Below are positions 47,538-58,206 of a DNA stretch of 64,000 nucleotides, in pieces. Under the pieces are notes generated by a model. The model ran no database searches, had not been told where the DNA came from, and saw only the letters and a list, made by a program, of their open reading frames with translations. Every line of letters begins with the position of its first letter. Positions within the stretch are counted from its first letter, which is position 1. The position numbers and the translations under genes were made by a program. Origin of the DNA: Asterella californica. Taxonomy: Eukaryota > Streptophyta > Marchantiopsida > Marchantiales > Aytoniaceae. The stretch is taken from NCBI GenBank assembly GCA_036924285.1, contig JAYKYS010000012.1, forward strand, positions 14,260,001 through 14,324,000. The letters run 5' to 3'.

Positions 47538-49380
47538 TTGGAAACACCCTCACAAGACATAATGTACTCCTAACAGTGCATGATTCTATTCATACAATGT
47601 AGTGTCAGATTTTACTTGAAGAATGTCCAGGAAAATACGAGGTTCCTGGCTGTGGAGATGTAGTGTGTTGAACAGAGATAACAAAGAGAGAAACAAGCAC
47701 GAAAACGAACGTCGCAATATATACCAACTCCCAAAGTATATACACTGCCGGTTCTTTCTCCCTAAGAACGCAAAACTAAGAAACAGACCAGTGTGGTCTG
47801 TAATCTACTTCAAAACCCTCTCAAAACAAGTCCCTAAATCTCAACCCAGACCCAAAACTATCGAAGCGTAGCTCAAAGCAAGAGAGACATCTCTTTGCTA
47901 ACAAAAAGAGCTGCACCAATATCACACGATTCAAACTCAAGTACAAACAACGTTCATGTACAAGCTCTTAGCTAAAGCTAGCTACCACATGCTGTACATA
48001 ACCAACTAGAACTCCAACGAACTTGAAAAGACGAAATCCGTAGCGAAAGAACCAAAAAAGACCTATCTGAGAACTTTCTCCTTTCGCCAAACGGTCTTCA
48101 GATGTCTATAAGACCTTCCTTCCTGACTCTGTTGGCCTCAAGAACTATCGGTCCGACTTTCGACAGCCGAGATATCGTCAATTTTTGGTCGCAGGTGGTC
48201 GAACTTACAAAAACTTCTCCGTACGGCTTAAAACTGTGCACACCGCCCAAACGGATCACTTGATTTGATATTCGTCTTCTCTGGTAGGTAGATCTAGCTA
48301 CCTTGAACCCAACGGGACTCCAAACAAGTCGTTTGGGGTTCCCCTTGCAAAACCACGCAAGAAATTTGGTCACAGGGTGCAAAAAACTGACGTAAAGAAC
48401 AATCTAATCTCAAGTCGCAGACAACGAAAAACTGACGTAAGCGCTTTCCTTCAAGCTAATTTCACTCAAAACTTTCAAATCGTCTGATGAAACTTTGTAT
48501 CGTCTTCAATTTCCTGAAGAACTCGATGTTCTGATCTTGATGGATCCAAGAACAACAAGTTTGGACTCCAGAATGGCCCAAACGGTCCAACTCTCCTTCA
48601 CAAGTTACTGAAGCACTCCAAATCTTCTTCATGCGTCTTAATTTCATCCAGAACACACTCCTCGGTCGCCTCTTCACGAACCATCTTAACCAGTACGTAG
48701 CATGCACAGATCTGAACCCAACGACGTCTTGCGCGTTTGCATTAGACCTCCAAATCTCCCGAACCGTCTGCTGACAAGTCGATAACATCTTGGATGCAGG
48801 ACGACGATCTCAAGTAGTGAGAGTCGTTGACAGATCATCCATAACCGTGGTGAACTTAGTGAAACAACATAGAGCGACATTGCTTACACTTTTGAGCTTC
48901 TCTGGTTCTCATGCATACAAAGAGGCAGGCTCTAGACTAGTATGGGATGCTAGTTTGTCATTGTTGGTGGAGCCCAACGTCGATGAGAGAGAGTGGGCGA
49001 TGAGATTTCTTACAAGTATGACGGCTATGTCTTATGTCAGAGGGAGCACGCTGTCATGTGTTGGATCAAGCAATGGACTTGAAATGCTTGACTTGGATTT
49101 TGAGCCTTGGTTTGGCTGAGCAGCGTCGTATGCGATCGATAAGTATTATTGCTCAGACCCTTGTGAGAGCTTTGCCTAACGAGACGGTAGAGACAAAGAC
49201 TGGGGGCGAGGCAAAGAGAGATCGTCATTCGTGGACATCGTGGGATGTGACAAGAGATCATTTGGAGGTTGCAGCTAAGGCTACTGAGATCGTGTGCGCG
49301 ACGCGATTGAATCCGTTGATGGTGAGCGGGAGAGGTCTGCTCATGATGTTGCTCAATAGTAACCAATTGCTCCGTCCTCT
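47538..49380. other. probable retroelement-derived DNA without clear gene
   Basis: Minus-strand sequence from 48.9 to 47.9 kb looks like a retroelement LTR or leader (long unbroken low-complexity, GTTTGG-rich text). Frames at 48462-48788 (minus, 108 codons) and 48790-49119 (plus, 109 codons; EREWAMRFLTSMTAMSYV) have no domain I know. The plus-strand part leads into a gypsy pol remnant at 49.39 kb and is probably its upstream coding sequence in decayed form. Confidence 0.4.
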
Positions 49381-49389
49381 ACCTCTGGT

Positions 49390-49830
49390 GTGACGACAGA
49401 GGATACTTGGGAGCTTGAGATTAGAGCTAAGCTTATAAGAGGAGAGAGACGGAGAATACACAGTCTCATGAGGGGTTATATGAACTGTTTTGTCTTCAGT
49501 ATGAAGGATTTGTGTACCTTCAAGAGATCGGGTATACGGATTGAGTTGGCTAGTGACACGCCAATCTTTTGACGTCTTTATAAGTACAGTGATATAGAGA
49601 GAGCCTTGATACGGACTCGTACTCAAGATTTGTTTGAGGTTGGTTTGGTGGAGATATCTTATGGAGAGTATGCATATGTCATTGTTATGCCAGCAAATAA
49701 GGATTCTTAGATAGATTCTTTCTGAGATATGGATTGAGTTGGTAGTTTTAGAGATAATCTTGGCTATGCTCTCATCGAGCCGTTCGGATGGATACCCATT
49801 TTGGATATGTTTCAAGACAAGTAAGCTCTA
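49390..49830 (+). pseudogene. gypsy pol remnant, N-terminal part of RT
   Basis: One plus-strand frame with three or more stops reads RIHSLMRGYMNCFVFSMKDL, GIRIELASDTPIF, KYSDIERALIRTRTQDLFE, GLVEISYGEYAYVIVMPA and then ALIEPFGWIPILDMFQ. These are the segments that precede the RT palm in gypsy pol (substrate-loop IELxxDxPI, the Y-S-x-E-R helix, the VMPAxKD strand). A gap follows VMPANK, where about 60 residues are missing. No active-site motif remains. Confidence 0.7.
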
Positions 49831-51100
49831 AAGTTTTAGATCGAGTGAATTCAAGGACAATTGAAGTTCATTTGTGATAGCACTGTGGTGAACAATCTTC
49901 CATCATTCATCCACATGGTTCGGCAGTTATGTTCGTCTTGGAATTCTACTCAAACTTATCCATATTTGATCTCATTCATGCTATTTTTCAATTTGAGATC
50001 AATAATATTTTTCGAGTCAAATTACTCCCTTCTCAAAAAATAAAGCTTTGTAGTACTTCGCTGGATTCAGCTCGACTTACGATTTTTAACGATGGCTTTC
50101 GATTAGAGATTAGATAGAAAAAATCATTTAGTGGAAATTAGTTGAAGAACTATTTTGAAATTTTTAACATTTCTTGCTTTTCTGGAGATTACAGAGTTTG
50201 AAACTTTAACTTCAAATTTCTTTGTTTTTGGAGCAATACAAGTGTGATTTTAGCTCCGTACGATTCATCTCGACTTAGGATTTCCAGTGGTAATTTCAGA
50301 TCGACGATCCATGAGAAAATTTTGATTGCTTGATTCTTCTTGACGCGCATACTGAAGATGATTTAGGGTTCAGAAAACTCTCTACATAGACAAACTGAGA
50401 GGTAGAGAAGACATGAGAGGTAAGAAAAAGAGAGGAGGAGAGAGAGAAAAGCTCAGATCGGAGCGGATTATACTTTCTTGGTGTTTTCCAAACAATAAAG
50501 AAGTGGTTTAGACATCCAGTTGAGTACTTTCTCGTGTTTCTTGCTTGTTGTAGTTAATCATAGCTAGAAGTTTTGCACTTTTTCTAAAAAATGTCTTCTT
50601 CGTCTTAATGTTTCTGCGGATTGATGTATCTCGAGCTTCAAGAACATGGTCTCCATAACAAGTTGAACGGGTGTACATAAACTTAAATGGTGGAATAGTT
50701 ATCAATGTCGATAATTATAATTGTAAATAATTATTGACGTCGATAGTTATTCATGGATATCTGTAAATCAGTTTGCGGATAACTGATGTGTTACTTGATC
50801 CCATTTTAGCAATTGACACAAACTTCATAAGTCATAAAAGATTCGATTTCTATTACTTAATAGTTCTAGTCATTGTATCACTAGTAAACTTTGGTGACAT
50901 GTAAGATGATGACTTGGCACAAGACATAGTAGGGACACAAAATCAAAGTAACAAGTAAAAATAGTGTCATGTGACAACCGAACATCATCGACTAGACTAT
51001 ATTACATGTGACTTTGGAGCAAGTAGTCACATGGACGCTTCTAAGAAAACCACGTGTCATGATGAGAATTGACCACGTTACAGGCTACTACTAGGGAAGC
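49831..51100. other. AT-rich intergenic DNA
   Basis: No recognisable gene. The last bases lead to the breakpoint at about 51.1 kb, where similarity to the GAAGAC-rich element begins. Confidence 0.45.
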
Positions 51101-51104
51101 AATG

Positions 51105-52835
51105 AGATCCAAAAGAAGACGCATCATGAGAAGAGATCATCCTCTCCAGAGCGACCTTCCTCTCCTGCTTATGACAAGAAAGATCCGAAGTACTTTGCTC
51201 TTGACATCTGAAAAGAAGTAGAAGCGATCATGCAAGAAGAACTGGAGAAGCGACGGAAGATAGTACAGATGCTTCCTCCATCGACCACCGGAGCTCATGT
51301 TCCACAGGAAAAGCTTCTAGTCGAGAGAAGATCCAATTCAGGTCTTCCACCTAAGGAAGTATCTTCTAAACCTTCCATGTTGGAGACTCTAGTCACTCTT
51401 CTGAAGCGATCTCCTTATGATTTCTTGCGAGATTTGTGAAATCAGAAGACGGATGTAATCTTCCCACAACTTTTGGATGATAATGCTGGTTACAAGAAGT
51501 TGCTACACTCTGTTCTTCGAGGATCGAGGAAGAAGAGAAAAGCAAAACTTCTCTAGAGCACCTTGATCTTGAGAATAGAGCATGAAGACTTAGGAGCCCC
51601 ATAACTTTACATGGAGATCCATGATTGTCTTATGAAGAAAGTACTCACTGATTCAGACTCAAGAGTCAACATCATGACTGAAGAAACTACACATGCTCTA
51701 GGCTTCACAGAGTTCCAGCCTACTCCGAGGATTCTCAGAATGATGGACCAGACTAGAAGACGACCTTTGGGACAATTGAAAGATGTCTTGACGGTAATTG
51801 AGGGAACATCTTTCTACCTCACTTACATTATCATGCGACCTGTAGCTAAAGTTGGATATCAAGTTTTGATAGAAAGATATGTTGCAAATGTAAATATTGA
51901 TTGACGAAGACATCGTTTGAGATTTTCTAATCCTACATCCAAGCAAGAAGAGAAGTCCAAAATCTCTCTCTCTTGGATGAAGATTGGACATCAAGGTGAA
52001 ACTTCCTCTATCATTGAAGGATACACATCAGAAGACTCAGCTGCGTCTTCTTACAATGATGGAAGATGGGATGAGTTCGTGGTAAACTACTTGTGTAATA
52101 TAGATATTCCAGAAGAAGACGATGAGGTGGACTACAGATACATTGAGTGCTATGAAATTTTAGAGGAAGAGCTTCTAGAAGACGAAAGTACTATCTAGCC
52201 TTCAGAAGATCAATTAGCTGATAGAGTCAGATCTGGAAGAAGCCTCAAACCAGAATCTTTTGATATCAGTGAATACAATCACATTGAAGAACTGATGAAC
52301 CTTGACGATCTTCAAGAGACTAAGATTGCCCAGGAAAGAAGTTGAAACTTTTCAAGGTAATCGATAGTCAACAACTGGAAGACTTCAAAGAACTCCTGAC
52401 AAAATTTCAAGATGTCTTCGCATGAACCATAGAAGACATGAAGGGAATACCTAGAGAATTGAGAGAACATCGAATTGACTTGCTGGAAGATGTTATTCTT
52501 GCACGGCAGAGGAAATATCGACTCAACCTCAAGTACTCACTTCTTGTGAAGGATCAAATTGATCAATATTTGAAAGCATGAGTCATCTTTCCGATGCTTA
52601 GCAACGGGTGAGTAGCTCCAATTGTCATCGTTCTCAAGAAACAAACAAATAAAATCAGAGTATGCTAGGATTTTCGAAAGATTAATTTAGCCACGAAAAA
52701 ATATCATCATCTTTTGCCATTCAATAAGACATTAGTTTTACAGTTTCCTGGACAAGTATTCTAGGTACAACCAAACATCAATAAGAGAAAAAGACAAATC
52801 CAAGATAACTTTCACTCTTGATTGAGGAAGGTACG
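51105..52835 (+). pseudogene. 3' half of the second GAAGAC-rich element: protease and RT
   Basis: Plus-strand sequence matches 18830-20615 of the first copy closely. It starts in the linker (KRSSSPERPSSPAYDKKDPK), then has a protease core in which the triad glycine is changed (DSDSRVNIM against DSGSGVNIM). The acidic spacer and the N-terminal part of RT follow (LKVKDQ region, APIVIV, IRVC). It ends at the strand before the active site, near 52835. There are at least ten stops or shifts. Its start coincides with the end of the minus-strand 5' half at 40065. Confidence 0.85.
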
Positions 52836-52912
52836 CAATCTGAATATTTACCAATGAGATTAGCTGTGAGATTAGATAACATAATCTCACTTGATCAAGC
52901 CCCCTTGATCAA

Positions 52913-53176
52913 CCCCATAACGTTTGTCGGGCTTGATCAGACCACTGACTTGCAGCAGCACTTACTAGATGTGTGGCGTGTGCGTATAGTATGGTTAATT
53001 TGCAAATGGACATAGCTACTGCAACATCCAGTTCAAATATTTTGATAAAACGCAATTGACTCAACATCACCTAGCTTTCGCAAACATTAAAGAAAGTTCG
53101 ACTGTAGCCGGTCAGAGTTCGATCAAGTTACGAAACGTTAAGGATGTTCTGATCAAGCCCGACAAATGTATGGGGG
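52913..53176. repeat. 264-bp segment with 29-bp inverted ends
   Basis: The left end at 52913-52941 and the right end at 53148-53176 are inverted copies of each other. They share TTTGTCGGGCTTGATCAGA without a mismatch and differ at a few outer bases. The copy at 47.1-47.5 kb has only the right end (near 47324-47347), and its similarity runs past it, so this may be a MITE or a chance-preserved hairpin in a larger repeat. Confidence 0.5.
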
Positions 53177-53360
53177 CTGATAAGCAAATTTCTTAAATAG
53201 TCTCACTGTCTCATTAGACGCATAAATTTGTAATTCAAGTTCAAGTAAGTGTGAATAGAACAGCACCAATTCGAGCGTGAAAAACAAATATTGAATTGTG
53301 CAGCGTAATACACCGCAGGAATGCATTCTGAATTTTCGGGTCTTCTCCTTGACTACTGTC
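52944..53360 (+). repeat. direct repeat, copy B
   Basis: Partner of 47104-47537 in the same orientation. It sits between the broken retroelement and the 3' flank of the O-methyltransferase gene. Confidence 0.85.
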
Positions 53361-53382
53361 ATTATGTCACGGACATAATGAC
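53358..53382. terminator. perfect 11-bp hairpin downstream of the methyltransferase gene
   Basis: GTCATTATGTC, three bases (ACG), then GACATAATGAC: an 11-bp perfect stem with a 3-base loop about 240 bases past the stop codon of the minus-strand gene. It could fold in the 3' end of the transcript. No evidence of function. Confidence 0.3.
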
Positions 53383-53624
53383 AGATGTGCAGTATGGAGC
53401 CCGTGGTTGACCCAACATCGTGCGTAAGAGTTTTAGCAGAGCAGCAGAGAGTTGGCCCTTGCAACTAAAGAAGATATGGCTTCAGTCTTACAACGATGGA
53501 GTTTCTCTGGCTCCTAATGGTACTAATAAATATATGTCGACGACGGAGTAAGTGTTGCAGTAGAAAAAGCTGAAACTGTCCCTGATGATAAACTGTTGCA
53601 ACCACATCCATCCAAGTTCCTTCT

Positions 53625-55324
53625 TCACCTCTTGTGGAATTCTAATACCGACAGCTGATCCACTGTGAGTACAACCTCCACCCGTGAAAATCCAGCCCCA
53701 GCTGCAAGTTGTTGAAACTGACTCAATGTGCGTTCCTTCCCACTAGAAATAGTCAGCATTTGTACGTCGAGGCACAAATTAGCCCTGGTCTCGGACGAAG
53801 AATCTGAAATCTCTGGAAGCACTCCATCCACAGCAATTACCTTGCCATCAGGAGGCAGTGCCCTTGAGGCGTTTTTGAGTAGCTTCAGACAGCTCTCGTC
53901 GTCCCAGTTGTGCAAAATCCACTGTAACAGGTACAGTACATAAACCACAGCATAAGAGAATCATAACATGATTGTCAAATCATTGACATGCCCATACTGG
54001 ATTCGGGCACGAATTTGAATCCCTCTAAGAACTGCTGATTACTGCTGATTACTTGGTATTGTACTGCACTTACCAAGAGTCAATAGCCAAGAGCTCTACA
54101 CCATACATATCCAGTCACAGCTAAGCATTGATGGAGCCTATCCTTTTAAGTTGACCTCTGATATCTGGTAAGGAACCACAGCTGTAGATGCATAGTACAG
54201 GAACATACATCGTACATACCTTCATGAAAACAGCATCTGCTTCAGGCACACTCTCGAAGAAACTACCACCTACATGTTCCAATCCTGACACCACAACGTA
54301 CGCATCATCACTCATACAGTGGACTGAATTTCGAACTGATGGATTAGAAATACTGCACTCATGCTAAGAAAAATCTCTGATTTCCTTGAGGTTCGGCTCA
54401 TCTCAGCTGTTGCTAGGAAGACTCTTCACTGCCACTCATGATCAAACACAATGTACGATCAAAGCTCGATACTTCGTGTTGGAATAGTACAGTAACTCGC
54501 GGTGTCCGCCCTCCTTATGTCTAGGCAGCAACGCTTATGATCATGAGCTACGAGGAAAACTCACTCGAAGCGTGAAGTCCGTTAATAACAACATGGGGCT
54601 GGTCGAAGTTGATCCCTCGAAGATTCGGGTTCTTCGAGAGGATCTTGACCAGATTTTGACCGATTCCACCGCCTACGTCGACTATTGAGCTTAAGCCCTC
54701 GAAGCCCTTGTACTTCGGAAGCATAGCTGATATCCACAGGCTGCTGTGATCTGCCATTGATTTGTTGAAAAGCATGGATGTATCAGGGGTCTTTGCGAGA
54801 TACTCGAAGACGCTTGTTCCAGTAAGGATCTCCATAGGCCGCGCATTCTTGTCCAGGACCGATTCATGCAAGTGTTGCATGGCCGTATAGAGTAAAGGTT
54901 CACATAATAGGAGTAGCATCGGAACCATAGAAACTCCATCCTTGGTTTCCGTCAAAGAGTTTAGAATTGACGTGAGGCCGTATCTCCTCTCAACAATATT
55001 TGTATTCTGAAGGCCGGGTGAAACAGACTCCTTGACAATCTTATGAGCTGCTAAAACTCGTAAGATGCGGTCCAAGTTCTCCGGATCACCAGAGCTCCCG
55101 GTAGAAGTCGGTATGAGCTTGGCAATTTCCTCAGCAGTCAGCTGAGCATCTGGACCTGCATTTTTTAGTATTTGAGGCACACCTAACAGAACAGCAGCTC
55201 TCAGACTGAGTGGCACCATAAACATCGAAGCCACATGTGTCAACATAACCCTTCCTTCGCTGTCGGCGTCATCATGCCCATGAGCTTCCTCTCCGGTCAT
55301 TTTGCGAAAGTCGCAGTAAGCCAA
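53625..55324 (-). CDS. COMT-like S-adenosylmethionine O-methyltransferase, 3 exons
   Basis: Exons on the minus strand: 55324-54565, 54284-54220 and 53921-53625 (TGA). Splice sites are canonical (GTGAGT...GTGTCAG, GTATGT...GTTACAG), the phases fit, and the total is 373 residues, close to the usual 350-380 for plant class II O-methyltransferases. Exon 1 has the dimerisation helices (ASMFMVPLSLRAAVLLGVP, EEIAKLIPTS, DRILRVLAAHKIV) and the SAM motif VDVGGGIGQNL, then GINFDQPHVV. The small second exon has EHVGGSFFESVPEADAVFMK. Exon 3 gives WILHNWDDESC with the catalytic His, VIAVDGVLPE, and DVQMLTISSGKERT. Such enzymes methylate phenolic hydroxyls of caffeate, flavonoids or alkaloids; the substrate cannot be told from sequence. 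Key residues are intact, so the enzyme is likely active. ATG 55324 is the only good start. Confidence 0.92.
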
Positions 55325-57924
55325 ATTAAGATCTCGATACTCTTTCGTCTCGAAGCATGAAGACTCTTGGACGATATAATCCTGCAGCTGCGGGAGACTG
55401 GAGGATCACAAATCAGTTTAGTTGAAGATCTGGAGATCTACTTCCAGTTCTTATGCTCATCAAATTTGCCCCTGGAGGGTAGGGCCGAGTGTCTGAAGTT
55501 CTACACTGTTGGTGGTCTGCAATGAGACTGTGAAGGGAACTGGCAAGGAAATTCCTGTTACGTCAAGCTAGGCTGATAGCTAGAATAAAACTGACAGAGA
55601 CTACCAGGTCCTGGTCCCTTCGGCTTCCAAATTGCTTGTTAGTTGTTCCCAGTTCCAAGTTAGTCGTGATCGTCAGCTTCTCGCGAGTGTGTGAGTCCTC
55701 GTATCCCAACGGATGGCTCTTGTGCAAACATGAGGTATGCCACAATATCAGCTCACGCACAAAATATTTATGTTGAAGTACTGCAGCCAAAATTGCTGCC
55801 ATATTTCTTGGTCGCAAGCCTCAAGACGCGGAGGGTCGTTTAAACCATGAGGCATGAAACAATAGTAGCAAACGATACAGTAGACACAAAAAATTAATAT
55901 ACTGCTACTTGTCAAGGATAATGGAATCACTCAGACCTTGGCTCTACAGTTATGGTGGTGGAATGGTCACGCATCGTTCACCGGACCGCCACCGGATACC
56001 CTCTTGTAATCTTGTTTTATTAATCTTTTCAGTGTCGCTTGCTTAACCCGCTTCTTGCTTTGACAAAAGGAAAAAAAGTTTTATGGTGATTCGTATATTG
56101 TGATTTCCATGGATGGATATAAAAGCAACAAGGTCCCAGAGAGGTGGCCGTAAAACAGCGTTAATCTTCATAAAACGTTAGGCTGTAAACTGATACTCGA
56201 TTTGAAGGTCTCAAACATCGACCCTAAATTAAACTAGAAAGGGTTCGTTTGCCTGCGTTAGGCAGCACCTGTCAAGAGAGCAGTCCAGACAGTACTAGAC
56301 AAGGTGCACTTCGTGTTAGCAATATACATCGACGGCACCCAAAACCGGGACGTGTTTCGTTATTTCAAGTTTAAATCAACAGATGATACGCTAAGTGTGG
56401 GCGTGCACCTTTAATCTCGTCACTTTTAATCTTGTCACTCGTGCGATGGGTAGGGATAACGCGAAGTCTAAGTGCAGAAAAGTAGAATCGAGAAACTACA
56501 ATGGGAAATTTAGACTTACTGTTGTTGTCGTGAACTTTGACCAAACCACGTCTATCGGACCATCGGTGGTCCAAGACCAGGTAGAATTTATGGCCGCCGA
56601 CTCAACCATTTACTGTCGAGCTTGAGATTCTCTCGCGCGAATCCGTTATTCTAAATGGTGGGCCGCTCAATTCTGTGTTCGGACCTCCATAAATTTGTAT
56701 GTAGATCATTTAGAGTGCGGACGGAGCTCAGAAACTTTAAGGGTTTCAGGTTTGAGTGGCCCACCGATATTTTATGCCCATCAAATATCAAGTTCTCGTG
56801 TTTCACGCTTGTGAAAGTCAAAAAGATGAAAAGTCCAAGTCAAGCTTGCTTTCCCGATGTCCAAGGCAGTACCTGTCAAGTGATGGCTGCGGAGACTGTC
56901 TGTAGTGCTGTACCATTTGAATATATAAGTTAACAAGCCACCACTTCCTCCTTGAAGTTCCAACTACCGAGTTGGTTTCTATCACGTTTCGCGCGACGTG
57001 TGGCAGCTAAGTGTGGAACTGTATGTATCTCGACTCTCGAGGGAAGACTTGGTGACCACAGTACTCTACTGCAAGCCGCATCCCACAGTTCCTCTAAGTA
57101 ATATTCGTGTTAATTGATTAATGATGAATTTAAGATTCATAGCCGTTCGACTCATCTATAACCGGGTTTCTAGCTCATTGCCGCAGTCACGGTCTTGCAG
57201 TAATAGTCACAGTCCGAACTGTGGTCACGATCACGGTCTTGCAGTCACAGTCACGGTCATTGAGTGAAATCAAGGTTCGCGCCGTCTTCCGTTCGTCCTG
57301 AATTCGTCCCGTCTTGTACTGGGACGGCGGCACTGAAGACACCTGGAGACGCCATGTTACAGTTGGAGACGGCATGCGGGCTTGTGTTCGTGAAGAAAGC
57401 AACTTGCGTTGCACGTTCAACATTTCGCGCTCATTGAACATTTCTTGAGTGTCTTCTCGTCCTCGCGATTGATTGCTGAAATTCTCTGAGAACTCTCTGA
57501 ATTTGGCAGAAATTCGCTGTTCTTGAATTCCTGTTCTCGAATTCACTGTTCATGAATTCTGCGTAGAGAGCTTGGTGACTATGGACTTTGTGACTTCCAC
57601 AAGTCTGATGGACCTGTTCCGGCGTTTCACGTTCGACGTTTCACGTTCATTTCTGATTTCGCTCGTCAGTAAAGATTTTGCCGTTTTTCGTTGTTGAATT
57701 CTGCTGGATCCTCTGTGTAGAGAGCTTGGTGACTATTGCAGAAAGTCTGATGGATCTGAAAGCTTGCAATTTTCTCTAGCGAACAGATGGTCATCGAAGA
57801 GGTTGTCTACTGATTCAGGTTTTGAGATCTCACTGAGTGTTTGCATCTATCCCGCAGTGTCTTCCTCGTTGTGACTCGTAGTGGTGTCACAGCATAGTCG
57901 TCTGGTCTTCATGCTTTCGAGTGT
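55325..57924. other. intergenic, promoter side of the methyltransferase gene
   Basis: No recognisable gene. 57185-57265 is a local repeat of CAGTCACGGT-like words. About 57558-57615 and 57715-57757 share GTAGAGAGCTTGGTGACTAT and nearby AGTCTGATGGA, a short direct repeat. Upstream sequences of the gene starting at 55324 must lie at 55.3-56 kb, but I see no clear TATA box. Confidence 0.4.
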
Positions 57925-57930
57925 TTGATC

Positions 57931-58206
57931 ATGGAGAAGGTTTACTACAATCGATGCAATCGAACGTTGTCAATCAGTGCATTCACGCGTGCCCGCAAAA
58001 GACATAACCTCCTTGACTTAGTTGTGTGTAACCAGTGTTATAACAAAGTGAACCTCGGTACTACGTGGGAGGCAGCTATGGAGAATGAGACTGATGATGA
58101 CAACGCTTTCGTAGTGACCGTGGAGTGTGACCATTCAGAGTTGATTCATGTTGTGCAAGAGTGTTTCGAGGATGAGGATGACAAAGACGGGTTTATATTT
58201 TTCTGA
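57931..58206 (+). CDS. small protein with possible zinc-binding cysteines, unknown
   Basis: From ATG 57931 (an upstream Met at 57925 is also possible through an alternative reading) there are 91 codons to TGA at 58206. RCNRTLSISAFTRARKR and VVCNQCYNKVN suggest half of a treble-clef-like zinc site, with one ordinary C-x2-C pair and only one cysteine at the other. The C-terminal half is acidic (DETDDDN-like, FEDEDDKDG). It may be a fragment of a larger transposon-encoded protein. I do not recognise a family and cannot show it is expressed. Confidence 0.3.
   Translation: MEKVYYNRCNRTLSISAFTRARKRHNLLDLVVCNQCYNKVNLGTTWEAAMENETDDDNAFVVTVECDHSELIHVVQECFEDEDDKDGFIFF

Noticed and set aside
48462..49119. 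Two host genes on opposite strands
   Set aside because: No domain or splice structure; they adjoin a decayed gypsy pol, so retroelement origin is more likely.
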